A stretch of DNA of 64,000 nucleotides from Terriglobia bacterium (GCA_020072565.1 JAIQGI010000001.1:1-64000); one strand, 5' to 3'; positions 53,041 through 63,096 are shown, counted from the first letter of the stretch. Numbers and translations: made by a program. Notes: generated by a model not told the origin, from the letters alone.

Positions 53041-53259
53041 ATCGCAGGTGCCGGGGAATCACCCAAGGCACGAAAAGGATTTCGTGTGTTTCGTGGTTGC
53101 CGATCTCCCTGCGGCCGCCGGAGTGTGGCGCGGTCTCTGCAGTGGGAACGGATTTCTTCGACTGGGCAAGGATCTGACGGCCGGTATGCGGGACCCCAGG
53201 TGTGTTCCGCACCGAAGTAGACGCTGCGGCAGAATATCCACATCCGTTTCCGCGCTTGA
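53041..53259. repeat. Degraded repeat in the convergent spacer
   Basis: The spacer contains TTTCGTGTGTTTCGTGGTTGCC (about 53081-53102), which resembles CCGTGTCATTCGTGGTTACGG at 60.98 kb. No coding frame or clear terminator is present. Confidence 0.35.
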
Positions 53260-55071
53260 TTATTCGTTGGCCTTCAAGTGGAGCGCGGCCAGGCGGCGCA
53301 CCGTGTTCGCGTCGTTCGGTCTGAGCAGCCGGAAGTTGTACTTTTTGTTGTTTCGGGTGCGGATCGAAACCTCATCCCCCTCCACCGTGAAGCTGCGCAG
53401 GCCGGAGTAGGCTTCAAAAAAGCTGTGGTCTGCTTCCGTAGTTTTGAATTCGACCCCATCATCCGTAATGCGCAAATATCCCCTGCAGCTGGAGAACACA
53501 TGTTTGTGCTCGACGGGGAAAGGGGTCGCCTTCATCGCGTTCAGCTGCATGCGCTGCTGCAGATCCTGAATCATGCCCTGGATCCGTTCGGGGGCGTACT
53601 TGTCCACGCCACCCAGAGCTTTGGCCTTTTCCAGATGTTCCGCTGCCTGACCGAGGTCGCTGCGGTGCCTATCGTATAGAATCCCGAGATTGAGATGAGC
53701 GTAGGCGTTGTTGGGATTGAGGGAGATGCATTTCTCGAAATTCAGGATGGCAGTGTCGAGCTGCTTTTCTTCGAGGTAGGTGGCGCCCAGGTAGAAATAG
53801 GCCTCATCGCTGTTGGGTTCCAGCTTCAGGTACTCCTGCCATTCGGCCAGAGCTTTTTCATGAGCACCGGACCGGTAGGCATTGATGGCCGAGAGGCGGA
53901 GGTTGGCCAGCTTTTCCCGTGACTGCTGCTGTTCTTCCTGCAGCCGCTGGAGCCGGGCCTGCTCGGACCGGGAATTCTCCGCCAGTTTGGCTTCCACCAT
54001 CGCAAGGCGGGAACTGCTGTATTTGTCGTCCGGAAAGTATTGCAGAGCCAGCTTGAACTCGGTGCGGGCCCCCTGCAGGTCTCCGCTGCTGAGCTTCGTG
54101 TCTCCTCGAGTCTGCAGCAACTCCATGAGGTGGGACAGCGCGCCCAGCGCGTACACATTCTTCCGGTCGAAACGCAGGATGCTGCGCAGCGCGTCCCATG
54201 CGTCGTCTTTTTCCGGGGGCAGCAGCACACCTGCTTTGAAAGCGGCCTCCGCCTTGATCTTCCATTCCTCGATCTGCTTTTCCCGGTCCTTCACGCTGGC
54301 GTCGATCTTGGAGGAAATGTCGGCCAGTCGTTCATTGATGGCAATGTCGTTGGGGTAGATAAGGGAAAGGCTCTTGTACTCATTCTCCGCTGCCAGCCAG
54401 TCTTCACGCGCGTAGGCGAGGTCGGCCTTCTGGTGCACCGTCTCGGCAAGTTTGGCCTTGACATCGGCCGCGAAGGCATTGGCGGGATCGATCGCCAGGA
54501 TTTTGTCCGCGAAATAGAGCACGTTGTAGTCGTCCGGCGGCGGCAACAGGATGTTCTCCTCCTGGGCGCTGTCCAGCTTCTTTTTCCAGGCTTCGAGCTC
54601 AGCCAGCTGTTCATTGGTCAGCTTGGCAACGAGCGGTTTGAGCGCCAGGTGGATATTTTCGGTGGAATAGGGAATCACTTCCACTTCCTGCACATACTCT
54701 TCGTAGCCGTCCTTGACCGCCCTCACCTGATGCCCGCCGGACTTCAGATCGCCGAGAGTGAGCGGGGAGGCGCCTCGCTGCTTCCCATCCAGGAGAATCG
54801 TGGCCCCGGGGGGCGTCGTTTTGACGACCAGGCCCCCGTACTTCGGCTTCAGATAGAGGTAAGAGAACACGGAGACAAAGCAGACCAGGCTTGTGAGGAT
54901 GAGAATCCCCAAGCTGATCATCAGCGTTCGGACCTTGATTTGCGCGGGCTCGGCAGGGTACCCTGCCACCTCCGGTTCATCGCTCGGCTCCGGCGGGAGA
55001 TCGGCGCCGTCTACGGGACAAAACACAAACTCGTCCGGATAAAGATTGCGGCACTTGGAGCACTTTTTCAT
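53260..55071 (-). CDS. PEGA/TPR membrane protein with N-terminal zinc ribbon and C-terminal PH-like domain
   Basis: The 603-residue protein starts MKKCSKCRNLYPDEFVFCPV (zinc ribbon, two CxxC), then a membrane helix (about 48-72), a PEGA domain (GGLVVKTTPPGATILLDGKQ followed by RGASPLTLGDL), a long helical region with several TPRs (about 170-510, e.g. YFYLGATYLEEKQLDTAILN) and a C-terminal domain from FPVEHKHVFSSCRGYLRITD that resembles a PH-like fold. The layout recalls scaffolds near Hanks-type kinase or envelope systems. ATG 55071 is chosen because the zinc ribbon begins there. Function unknown. Confidence 0.7.
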   Translation of the reverse strand: MKKCSKCRNLYPDEFVFCPVDGADLPPEPSDEPEVAGYPAEPAQIKVRTLMISLGILILTSLVCFVSVFSYLYLKPKYGGLVVKTTPPGATILLDGKQRGASPLTLGDLKSGGHQVRAVKDGYEEYVQEVEVIPYSTENIHLALKPLVAKLTNEQLAELEAWKKKLDSAQEENILLPPPDDYNVLYFADKILAIDPANAFAADVKAKLAETVHQKADLAYAREDWLAAENEYKSLSLIYPNDIAINERLADISSKIDASVKDREKQIEEWKIKAEAAFKAGVLLPPEKDDAWDALRSILRFDRKNVYALGALSHLMELLQTRGDTKLSSGDLQGARTEFKLALQYFPDDKYSSSRLAMVEAKLAENSRSEQARLQRLQEEQQQSREKLANLRLSAINAYRSGAHEKALAEWQEYLKLEPNSDEAYFYLGATYLEEKQLDTAILNFEKCISLNPNNAYAHLNLGILYDRHRSDLGQAAEHLEKAKALGGVDKYAPERIQGMIQDLQQRMQLNAMKATPFPVEHKHVFSSCRGYLRITDDGVEFKTTEADHSFFEAYSGLRSFTVEGDEVSIRTRNNKKYNFRLLRPNDANTVRRLAALHLKANE

Positions 55072-55168
55072 CGGAGCTAAAATAACATACCCGGCTCGCG
55101 CAGGTAAAAAATTCGGCTGGGCAGGGGATCGCCTCCCTGGCGCTTCACGAACGACGGAGGACTGCAGC

Positions 55169-55738
55169 TTGGCTATCGCAACGGCTCTGGCACCGCCGAA
55201 GATTTTGGAACTCGGCTGTGGTCGAACGAAGCACCCGAACGCCGTGGGGATCGATCGGGTTGCCTTGCCGGGAGTGGATGTTGTCCACGATCTGAACCGC
55301 AGCCCGTACCCTTTCGGCGACAACACCTTTGATGAGGTCTACGCTGTCCACGTGATCGAGCACCTGGACTCCATCCTGGCCGTGATGGAGGAATTACACC
55401 GGATCACCAGGCCGAAGGCCCGCATTGTCATCATCACGCCCCATCACAGCGACGCCATTTCCTGGCAGGATCCTACCCATAAATGGCATTTGAATTCCTT
55501 TTCGTTCAGCTACTTTGAGCCCTCCTATCATACCAACTATTACACCACAGCCCGGTTCCGGATAAGGAGCAAAGAGGTGGAGTTGGCATCCATCTGGAAG
55601 TCGCTGGGAGTTCAGTACCTGATCAATCTCGACAACAGGTTCCCCGCTTTTCGTTTCATCAGGAAACTCTGGGAACAGCACCTCTGTTACGTGGTGCGCG
55701 GCAAACAGCTCACCTTCGTCCTGGAAACCATAAAATAG
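55169..55738 (+). CDS. Class I SAM-dependent methyltransferase
   Basis: The 189-residue protein starts directly at the SAM-binding fold: LGCGRTKHP motif I, GIDRVALPGVDVVHDL, and a post-motif FDEVYAVHVIEHL. The second half is tryptophan/tyrosine rich and includes HWYW-type residues. TTG 55169 is preferred because GGAGG lies 8 nt upstream; the longer reading overlaps the divergent gene. Substrate unknown. Confidence 0.8.
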   Translation: MAIATALAPPKILELGCGRTKHPNAVGIDRVALPGVDVVHDLNRSPYPFGDNTFDEVYAVHVIEHLDSILAVMEELHRITRPKARIVIITPHHSDAISWQDPTHKWHLNSFSFSYFEPSYHTNYYTTARFRIRSKEVELASIWKSLGVQYLINLDNRFPAFRFIRKLWEQHLCYVVRGKQLTFVLETIK

Positions 55739-55749
55739 GAATCAGCAGC

Positions 55750-55848
55750 CAGGAGTCAGAATGAACGAACCGTCTCCTGCGGTTCACGTCTGAGATTTGC
55801 GTGGTGGGAGAGATGTCTCCGTCCGTTCTATTTTTATGCTGACTCCTG
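55750..55848. repeat. Inverted repeat between convergent methyltransferase and hydA
   Basis: CAGGAGTCAG (55750-55759) and CTGACTCCTG (55839-55848) are exact 10-bp inverted partners about 80 nt apart. The sequence is of the same GAGTCA/TGACTC type as the stop-codon palindromes but does not touch either stop. It may help terminate both genes. Confidence 0.45.
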
Positions 55849-55892
55849 ACTCTTTTGCATAGCTGCTCAGAAATCAACACGGGCGCGATGGC

Positions 55893-57269
55893 TCAGACGG
55901 TACCGAACTTGGCGCGCGGCAGGAATTCACCGCTGCCCGGCCGGCTCATCACCTTCCCCTCGCGGGCGATGATTCTGCCACGCTGGATCACCAGCCACGG
56001 AGAACCATGGGTTCTCATCCCTTCGTAGGCGCAGTAATCGACACGAGAAAGCGCAATCGCCTTCGAAAGAGTTTGATCGGTTCTGGGATCGAAAATCACC
56101 AGATCGGCATCGCTCCCCACGGCAATGGTTCCCTTGCGGGGGAACAGGCCGAACAGCCTGGCCGGCATGCTGCAAAGCAGATCCACCAAGCGGTTCATGG
56201 AGATCCTGCCGTTTTGAACACCGGTCGAACTGATCGCGGACAGGCGCTCCTGCACGCCGGAGAGGCCGCGCGGCGCCTGAACGAAGCTGTCCGTGCCCAG
56301 GTCCTTCTGGCCGGCATAGTTGAAGGCGGTGTGGTCGCTCCCGACGACCTGAATGTCTCCAGAGTTCAGAGCCTTCCAGAGAATCTCCTGATGCCAGGCA
56401 GGTCGCAGAGGCGGGGTCACATAGTACTTGACGGCCTCATTTTCCTCATAGCGCTCGCTGTTGAGAAGGAGATAATGCGAGCAAGTCTCGGCAAAAACCT
56501 GCTGGCCGCGATCGCGCGCAGCCTTGACCTTTTCGAGCGCGTGCGCCGAGGACAGGTTGGTAATGTACACGGGGGTGTGTGCCAGATCGGCCAGGGAGAT
56601 GATGCGCGCCACGGCCTCGGCCTCCACTTCCGGCGGCCTGACCGCCGGGAGGTACTTCGCCGAGCTCTTGCCGGCCGCCGACAGGCGCCGCCACAGGAGA
56701 TCGATCACCTCACCGTTCTCGGCGTGGACGCAGGGGAGCGCGCCCGCCGCCGTCACCCGCTGCAGGAAATCCAAAGCGGCGGCATCGCTGATGCGGCGTT
56801 CGCCGATTCCCTCGAGCGAGACCTTGAAGCTCGTAATGCCTGACTCCACCATCGCGGGAATCTCATTAGCTACGGCGTCGTTCACTTCCGAGAGCGCGAT
56901 GTGGAATCCATAATCGACGACGGCGCGCGCCTCGGCTTTGGCCTTCCATGCTTCCAGGGTTTGCGCCAGGGTAGCTCCCGGCGCTTGCTGGGCGAAATCA
57001 ACTACAGTCGTGGTTCCGCCGGCTGCGGCGGCAGCTGTGCCGGTCTCAAAGTCATCCACGGTGGTCATGCCGTCGACCTGAGCGTCGAGGTGAGTGTGGA
57101 CGTCGACTCCGCCGGGCAAAACCCATTTTTCCGTTGCATCCACGATCTCGCTGGCGATTTTAGAAATCTCTCTTCCGATCTCGGAAATGATGCCGTTCTT
57201 CACCAGGATGTCCGCCTTGTACATGTCCGTCGCCGTGATGATAGTTCCGTTCTTGATCAAGGTTGTCAT
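55893..57269 (-). CDS. hydA: Dihydropyrimidinase / hydantoinase
   Basis: Opens dihydrouracil or hydantoin rings. The 458-residue amidohydrolase has the metal motif DVHTHLD near residue 57, the carboxylated-lysine region ITSFKVSLEG near 148, and VGSDHTAFN and LVIFDPRTDQTLS late. ATG 57269 is chosen because GGAGAG precedes it and the longer frame adds a low-complexity lead. It lies 258 nt downstream of the class III aminotransferase on the same strand, suggesting a shared pyrimidine catabolic role; the N-carbamoyl-beta-alanine amidase is not here. Confidence 0.9.
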   Translation of the reverse strand: MTTLIKNGTIITATDMYKADILVKNGIISEIGREISKIASEIVDATEKWVLPGGVDVHTHLDAQVDGMTTVDDFETGTAAAAAGGTTTVVDFAQQAPGATLAQTLEAWKAKAEARAVVDYGFHIALSEVNDAVANEIPAMVESGITSFKVSLEGIGERRISDAAALDFLQRVTAAGALPCVHAENGEVIDLLWRRLSAAGKSSAKYLPAVRPPEVEAEAVARIISLADLAHTPVYITNLSSAHALEKVKAARDRGQQVFAETCSHYLLLNSERYEENEAVKYYVTPPLRPAWHQEILWKALNSGDIQVVGSDHTAFNYAGQKDLGTDSFVQAPRGLSGVQERLSAISSTGVQNGRISMNRLVDLLCSMPARLFGLFPRKGTIAVGSDADLVIFDPRTDQTLSKAIALSRVDYCAYEGMRTHGSPWLVIQRGRIIAREGKVMSRPGSGEFLPRAKFGTV

Positions 57270-57527
57270 AAGCTCTCCAGGGCGCGAAAACGAAAGAGCT
57301 GCAGCGAAGAACGTGGAGGACGCGGATCGATATCTCGTGTCATCCTCGTTTTTCGCAGCCGCTTCGTTTCGCACATACGGTGTCGTCTTAACGATCCCAA
57401 TATATCGTCTTGTCTCTTGAAGGCTGGTCCGCTTCGATCGAAAGCGGGTGCGCACGGTACGGCGGAGGGTTTGCAGCGCTGCGCGGGCGGGCGTTTCTCC
57501 CCTACATCAGGCAGGTGAACGCTGGGA

Positions 57528-58844
57528 CTATGCCTGCCGGAGCTGATCCAAAGATCGGTCCAACAGAAGCACTGCGTCGTCCACGTCCCTCCTGGTGCAG
57601 GTGAGAGCCGGGGAGATGCGGATCACGTTACCGTAGAGCCCCCCTTTGCCGAGGATCAAGCCGTTGTTCTTTGCCAGGTCCATCAACCGGCGCATTTCCT
57701 CAACTGCCGGCTGCTTGGTCTTGCGATCCCGTACCAGCTCCACGCCCTGCATGAGGCCCATGCCCCGGACCTCCCCGATGATGAGGTGCTTGTCCTGCAG
57801 TTCCTCGAGGCGCTCTCTTAAATACTGGCCCGTCACCCGCGCGTTCTCCAGCAGGCCCTCCGACTCGATGAAATCGATTGTGGCCTTTGCCGCGCGGGCG
57901 GCTACCGGGTTGCCGCCGAACGTGGATATGGTCAAACCCTTGAATGAATCAGCGATTTCAGGAGCGGCAATAGTGGCCCCGGCTGGGGACCCGTTGGCCA
58001 GCCCTTTCGCCATGGTGATGATGTCGGGCTGAACGCTCCAGTGCTCGATGCCGAACCATTTCCCTCCAGTCCGGCCCAATCCTGTTTGAACTTCGTCGCT
58101 GATGAATACCCCGCCATATTTGCGGACGATCTCCGCTACGATCGAAAAATACTCCCTGGGCGGAGTGATGAAACCACCCACGCCCTGTATCGGTTCAGCA
58201 ATAAAGGCCGCCAGCTGCCCGCTGGTAGCCGTACGAATCATCTCCTCCATATCCCGGGCACAAACCAGCTCGCAGTCGGGATATGTCTTTTCAAATGGGC
58301 AGCGATAGCAGTAGGCGCTGTGGGCATGCACAATCCCGGGAAGTCCCGGGCCGCCTGTGCGCCACGCGTATTGGCCCGTGATGCTCATGGCCAGAGCCGA
58401 TCGGCCGCTGTAGGCGTGACGCAGGGCTACGACTTCGTGGCGCCCCGTGTACGCACGCGCGATCTGGATGGCTGTCTCATTGGCTTCTGTGCCGCTGTTG
58501 GTAAAAAAGCTCTTCTGCAGGCGACCCGGTGTGATGGCGGCAAGTTTCTCAGCCAGCTCTACCTGGGGCGCGGTCAGGTACAGGGTCGACGCGTGCTGGA
58601 GCGTGCGCGCCTGCTCCACCAGGGCGTCCGTGATCGTGTCATTGCAGTGTCCCGCGATGACGGTGAGTATCCCGCCGAAAAAGTCCAGGTACTCCCGTCC
58701 CTCCGTGTCATAAAGGTGGAGGCCCTTGCCGCGTGCAAGCGCCAGCGGCTCGGAATAGTATGTGAGGATCGCGGGGAAAAGGAAACGCTCCTTCTTCTCG
58801 AGGATTTCCTGCTTCGTCAGCGTCTTGCCCACCGACAATTCCAC
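57528..58844 (-). CDS. Class III aminotransferase (AGXT2/beta-alanine type)
   Basis: PLP fold-type I class III enzyme of 438 residues. Marks are FFTNSGTEANETAIQIAR, FIAEPIQGVGGFITPP, FISDEVQTGLGRTG and the PLP lysine in DIITMAKGLANG. A cysteine cluster CYRCPFEKTYPDCELVC (CxxC-8-C-3-C) near residue 178 may bind metal, a feature of the AGXT2-like group. Next to hydA it probably transaminates beta-alanine from pyrimidine breakdown; that is inference. Start: GTG 58844, weak ribosome site. Confidence 0.87.
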   Translation of the reverse strand: MELSVGKTLTKQEILEKKERFLFPAILTYYSEPLALARGKGLHLYDTEGREYLDFFGGILTVIAGHCNDTITDALVEQARTLQHASTLYLTAPQVELAEKLAAITPGRLQKSFFTNSGTEANETAIQIARAYTGRHEVVALRHAYSGRSALAMSITGQYAWRTGGPGLPGIVHAHSAYCYRCPFEKTYPDCELVCARDMEEMIRTATSGQLAAFIAEPIQGVGGFITPPREYFSIVAEIVRKYGGVFISDEVQTGLGRTGGKWFGIEHWSVQPDIITMAKGLANGSPAGATIAAPEIADSFKGLTISTFGGNPVAARAAKATIDFIESEGLLENARVTGQYLRERLEELQDKHLIIGEVRGMGLMQGVELVRDRKTKQPAVEEMRRLMDLAKNNGLILGKGGLYGNVIRISPALTCTRRDVDDAVLLLDRSLDQLRQA

Positions 58845-59276
58845 AAATAGTATCTTTCTTTGTCGCTTCTTCCTTATGGATCCCCGTTGACCAGCGGGTC
58901 GAGACGCCTGCCTTCTGACTCAGGTGGCCTGCAGGTCAATGCCTTCTCTCAACGTCGAGGCATTATATCACCGGATTGGAATTTCGGGACAGTCCCTGAC
59001 TGTGTGCCCAGGCGCCGGGGCGCACTCTCCGACGCATGAATACTACCTCGACCCTCAACAGCTTGGCGCAGAAGCCGCGGGTAGTGGCAGAGAACGCAGC
59101 GCTTTGACGGCCTCGATTCCGAACTCTCCGCTCCCCTCCGCGCCCTTTCTGCGCTGATCTCGTGCATTTTGGGGGTGGCTTGCCCCGGAATGGGCGCAGC
59201 TTGATGGCGCGGGGCAAATGTACTAGCATGCGGGGTTGCTCCCAAGAGAGGATCCTTTTAGTCACCGGAGGCCGTC
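58845..59276. other. 432-nt intergenic spacer before hutU
   Basis: Divergent spacer between the class III aminotransferase and hutU. A right arm of the AACGCAGAGG family, CTCCGCTCCCCTCCGCGCCC with TTTCTGCGCTGA (about 59125-59157), is visible, and a weak left-type arm may lie near 59054-59100. The hutU ribosome site GGAGG is at the right end. No coding sequence or strong promoter could be supported. Confidence 0.5.
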
Positions 59277-60938
59277 ATGCTGAAGACCGGATCGAAACCG
59301 AAAATTCGGGCGCCCAGGGGGGCCGGCCTGAGCTGCAAAAGCTGGCATCAGGAAGCCGCCATGCGCATGCTGATGAACAACCTTGACGAAGAGGTCGGGG
59401 AACGTCCCGAAGAGTTGATCATCTATGGCGGCAGCGGCAAGGCGGCGCGCAACTGGGAGTGCTACCACGCCATCATCGCCTCCCTGCAGAATCTGGAAAA
59501 CGACGAAACGCTGCTTGTGCAGTCGGGCAAACCCGTCGGCGTCTTCCGCACCCATGAGTATGCACCCCGCGTCCTGATCGCCAACGCCAACCTGGTGGGG
59601 AATTGGGATAACTGGACGGAGTTCCGCCGGCTCGAGGCCATCGGCCTGATGATGTACGGCCAGATGACTGCAGGGAGTTGGATCTACATCGGCAGCCAGG
59701 GAATCGTCCAGGGCACTTACGAGACTTTCGCTTCCATGGCACGGAGCCACTTCGGCGGCAGCCTGCGTGGCAAGATCCTCGTCTCCGGAGGGCTCGGCGG
59801 CATGGGCGGAGCCCAGCCGCTGGCAGCCACGATGCTTGGAGCCGCTTTCCTGGGCATAGACGTGGACCCGGAGAGGATCCACAAGCGGCTTCGCACTGAG
59901 TATTGCCAGCGCATTTCCTACGATCTGGACGAAGCACTCCGCCTCGTCGAGAGTGCGGCACGCAGGGGGGAGGCAATTTCGATAGGATTGGTCGGCAACT
60001 GCGCCGAAGTGCTCCCGGAACTGGTGCGCCGCGGTTTCACGCCCGATGCGCTCACCGACCAGACCAGCGCGCACGATCCGCTGAACGGCTACGTTCCCGC
60101 CGGGGTCAAACTGGAAGAGGCCGCGCGCCTGCGCCGAGAGGATCCCGACGAATACGTGCGCCGGAGCATGGACTCGATCGCCGTGCACGTGCGCGCCATG
60201 CTCGAAATGCAGCGGCGCGGCGCCGTCACCTTCGATTACGGCAATAACATCCGCGGCCATGCGCTCAAGGCCGGGGTCACCAACGCGCTCGATTTTCCCG
60301 GATTCGTCCCGGCCTATATCCGCCCGCTCTTCTGCGAAGGGCGCGGCCCCTTCCGCTGGGCAGCGCTCTCGGGCGACCCGGCGGATATTGCGGCCACCGA
60401 CGGCCTGGTGCTGGAAATGTTCCCAGAGAATGAGTCTCTCTGCAACTGGATCCGGCTTGCCCGGGAGAGGATCCGCTTTCAGGGATTGCCCGCCCGAATT
60501 TGCTGGCTTGGATACGGCGAGCGGGCCGCATTCGGTCTGCGCATCAATGACCTGGTCGCGCGCGGGAAAATCCTGGCGCCTATCGTCATCGGGAGAGACC
60601 ACCTCGATTGCGGCTCGGTCGCGTCGCCCTACCGCGAGACCGAGTCGATGAAGGACACCTCGGACGCCGTGGCCGACTGGCCCATCCTGAACGCGCTGCT
60701 CAACACCGCCAGCGGCGCCTCCTGGGTATCGTTCCACGACGGCGGCGGCGTGGGCGTCGGTTACTCGATGCACGCCGGCCAGGTGACGGTTGCGGACGGC
60801 ACCGCCGGGATGGCCCGCCGAATCGAACGCGTGCTTACCAATGATCCGGGGATCGGCGTCGCCCGCCACGTCGACGCCGGTTATGACGATGCCAGGCAGT
60901 TCGCCCGCCACAAAAACATCAAAATTCCAATGATGTGA
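59277..60938 (+). CDS. hutU: Urocanate hydratase
   Basis: Adds water to urocanate to give imidazolonepropionate, the substrate of HutI encoded at 5.2-6.5 kb. The 553-residue NAD-dependent enzyme shows [38 protein letters not shown], the dinucleotide region [15 protein letters not shown], and the conserved [14 protein letters not shown] and [12 protein letters not shown]. Length is standard. The ATG follows GGAGG at 5 nt. The histidase gene hutH is not in the window, and the hut genes are split across 53 kb. Confidence 0.96.
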   Translation: MLKTGSKPKIRAPRGAGLSCKSWHQEAAMRMLMNNLDEEVGERPEELIIYGGSGKAARNWECYHAIIASLQNLENDETLLVQSGKPVGVFRTHEYAPRVLIANANLVGNWDNWTEFRRLEAIGLMMYGQMTAGSWIYIGSQGIVQGTYETFASMARSHFGGSLRGKILVSGGLGGMGGAQPLAATMLGAAFLGIDVDPERIHKRLRTEYCQRISYDLDEALRLVESAARRGEAISIGLVGNCAEVLPELVRRGFTPDALTDQTSAHDPLNGYVPAGVKLEEAARLRREDPDEYVRRSMDSIAVHVRAMLEMQRRGAVTFDYGNNIRGHALKAGVTNALDFPGFVPAYIRPLFCEGRGPFRWAALSGDPADIAATDGLVLEMFPENESLCNWIRLARERIRFQGLPARICWLGYGERAAFGLRINDLVARGKILAPIVIGRDHLDCGSVASPYRETESMKDTSDAVADWPILNALLNTASGASWVSFHDGGGVGVGYSMHAGQVTVADGTAGMARRIERVLTNDPGIGVARHVDAGYDDARQFARHKNIKIPMM

Positions 60939-61002
60939 ACCATTCTCAGGCCGCGAACACGATTCTCCCGGTGTCCCGTGTCATTCGTGGTTACGGAACG
61001 GA

Positions 61003-61308
61003 TCATTGAACGGTGGTGCCAGTGGGTTTGTCCATCCCCACCTGCTTGTCGCGCTGCGCCTGCAGCGCCTGGATCAGGCCCTCGACGATCTGATTCGGGA
61101 TCACGAGCACGGCCCGAACCGGGGCGGGCAAAGATCCGGTCTTCTGCATGCGCAGCCCTTCTTCCTCGTTCAAGGGGCCGATCACATCACAGAAGGTGAG
61201 GGTGCAGTCGATCGGCGAAATGCTCACCTGCACGTAGTTGGCATAGACCCTCGGAGAGCTCTTCGAATAATCGGCAATGATCTGCAAAGGTCTTTGTTCC
61301 GTAGTCAT
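61003..61308 (-). CDS. DUF3467 family protein
   Basis: The 101-residue protein has the DUF3467 pattern: VYANYVQVSISPIDCTLTFCDV followed by AVLVIPNQIVEGLIQALQAQ, a short domain of unknown function found in many phyla. ATG 61308 is preceded by GGGAG and matches the family start; a longer reading adds 15 residues. It converges on hutU. Confidence 0.8.
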   Translation of the reverse strand: MTTEQRPLQIIADYSKSSPRVYANYVQVSISPIDCTLTFCDVIGPLNEEEGLRMQKTGSLPAPVRAVLVIPNQIVEGLIQALQAQRDKQVGMDKPTGTTVQ

Positions 61309-61435
61309 GGATTGCTCCCATCTGGAAATGTGCAGAACGACGAATAAAATCACATGCGCAATTCGCGCTCGACATCCGTTTGATCCGCCGTTGCGGATCT
61401 ATCCGTCATGCGTCCGTCGTCAGTCGTCCATTGAA

Positions 61436-61786
61436 CTAGCCCGGAGGCCAGCGCATGAGTCTGCCGCCCATCACGTGCAGATGCAGGTGAAAGATCGTCT
61501 GGCCGGCGCCGGCATTGGTGTTGATGACGGTACGGAAGCCGCTGCCGATGATGCCTTTGTCTTTCGCCACGCGCGCGGCCACGAGAAGAAGATGACCCAG
61601 GAGCCCCTCGTCATCCGCTGCACTGTCCGTTAATGACGGTATGTGTTTGCGTGGAATGACCAGCACATGGACGGGGGACTTGGGATTGACATCTTCAATG
61701 GCGATGCAACGGTCGTCCTCATGGAGCACAGCCGCCGGCCTTTCACGCGCGACGATCTGGCAAAAGATGCAGCCGGACAATTTCAT
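61436..61786 (-). CDS. HIT-family (histidine triad) hydrolase
   Basis: The 116-residue protein carries the catalytic HIT motif FHLHLHVMGG near residue 98 and the CIFCQIVARERPA start with two cysteines of the HINT type. It hydrolyses adenosine- or nucleoside-phosphoramidate bonds in related proteins. ATG 61786 gives the normal family length; the longer frame enters murA. It lies 51 nt downstream of murA on the same strand. Confidence 0.92.
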   Translation of the reverse strand: MKLSGCIFCQIVARERPAAVLHEDDRCIAIEDVNPKSPVHVLVIPRKHIPSLTDSAADDEGLLGHLLLVAARVAKDKGIIGSGFRTVINTNAGAGQTIFHLHLHVMGGRLMRWPPG

Positions 61787-61836
61787 GATGAACTTCCCGC
61801 GGACATGAATCAGCAGCCTCCTGACCGCTGCCGGAA

Positions 61837-63096
61837 TCATTTCAGGCGCTCGATGACCGCTCCAAGCCCGGCGAGCTTGACCTCGATGTGATCATAACCC
61901 CGGTCGAGATGATAAACGCGGTCGACGACGGTTTCGCCCGTGGCAACCAGTCCCGCAAGGACCAGCGAGGCGCTCGCCCGCAGGTCCGACGCAAGCACTT
62001 TGGCGCCCGTCAGAGGTTTGCAGCCCTTCACGAGAGCACGCCGCCCTTCGATCGTTATGTCTGCGCCCATGCGGACCAGTTCCTGCGCGTGCATGAAGCG
62101 GTTTTCGAAAATCGTCTCGGTTATGACAGCGGCGCCGTTCCCTTGCGTCATCAGGGCCATATACTGGGCCTGCATGTCGGTGGCGAAACCCGGATACGGA
62201 AGCGTGGTCACGTCCTGAGACTGAATAGGATCCCGGCCGCGCACGCGGACGGTGCCCGGGCCTGGGACCTCAATCTCGGCGCCGGTGCGTTCGAGCTGGG
62301 AAAGCAGTGCACCCATGTGATCCGGCCGGCATCCGGAGATCTCGACGTCGCCGCGTGTGATGGCAGCCGCGGCAGCGAATGTGCCCGCCTCAATGCGGTC
62401 GGGTATGATGCGGTGGCGGCAGCCGCGCAGCCCGTCGACGCCCTGGATCCGGATGGTACGCGTGCCGTCCCCATCGATGCGCGCCCCCATCTTCCGGAGC
62501 AGATCGGCAAGGTCGACAACCTCAGGCTCACAGGCGGCATTGTCGAGTATGGTCTCGCCCCGCGCCAGGCAAGCGGCCATCATCAGGTTCTCGGTGCCTG
62601 TGACCGTGACGGTGTCCATCATGATTTGGGCGCCCGTCAGGTGGCTGCAGCTGGCTTCCACATAGCCGTGGACGATGTCGCAGTGCGCCCCCATTTTCTC
62701 CAAGCCCATAAGATGGAGATTCACCGGCCGCGCGCCGATGGCACAGCCTCCGGGGAGTGAGACGCGTGCGAACCCGAACCGCCCCACCAGTGGGCCAAGA
62801 ACGAGGATGGAGGCACGCATGGTCTTCACCAGCTCATAGGGCGCGTCGCGGGAGGTGAGCTGGTGATCGGCCTTCAGCCTCGCCAGGCCGGACGGGGTGA
62901 TTTCCGCCGCAACGCCCATCTCGGCCAGAAGCCGCCGCGCTGTGAAGATATCCTGCACGCGCGGTATATTCTCGAGTTCAATGGTTTCCGGCGTGAGCAG
63001 TGAAGCGGCCATGGCAGGCAGGGCTGCGTTCTTGGCACCGCTGATCTCCACACGGCCGGCCAGCCGCGTTCCTCCCGTGATGCGAATCTTGTCCAT
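61837..63096 (-). CDS. murA: UDP-N-acetylglucosamine 1-carboxyvinyltransferase
   Basis: First committed step of peptidoglycan precursor synthesis. The 419-residue protein shows the fold-repeat ends [20 protein letters not shown] and the catalytic Cys118 in [11 protein letters not shown], the residue targeted by fosfomycin. Length and sequence are standard. The order prmC-murA on the same strand with a 94-nt gap is a known arrangement. Confidence 0.96.
   Translation of the reverse strand: MDKIRITGGTRLAGRVEISGAKNAALPAMAASLLTPETIELENIPRVQDIFTARRLLAEMGVAAEITPSGLARLKADHQLTSRDAPYELVKTMRASILVLGPLVGRFGFARVSLPGGCAIGARPVNLHLMGLEKMGAHCDIVHGYVEASCSHLTGAQIMMDTVTVTGTENLMMAACLARGETILDNAACEPEVVDLADLLRKMGARIDGDGTRTIRIQGVDGLRGCRHRIIPDRIEAGTFAAAAAITRGDVEISGCRPDHMGALLSQLERTGAEIEVPGPGTVRVRGRDPIQSQDVTTLPYPGFATDMQAQYMALMTQGNGAAVITETIFENRFMHAQELVRMGADITIEGRRALVKGCKPLTGAKVLASDLRASASLVLAGLVATGETVVDRVYHLDRGYDHIEVKLAGLGAVIERLK

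Noticed and set aside
57270-57455. Upstream start extending hydA
   Set aside because: The extra 62 residues are unlike the family and lack a ribosome site; GGAGAG precedes ATG 57269.
59262-60911. Minus-strand 549-codon frame opposite hutU
   Set aside because: Antisense shadow of a well-supported urocanate hydratase gene.
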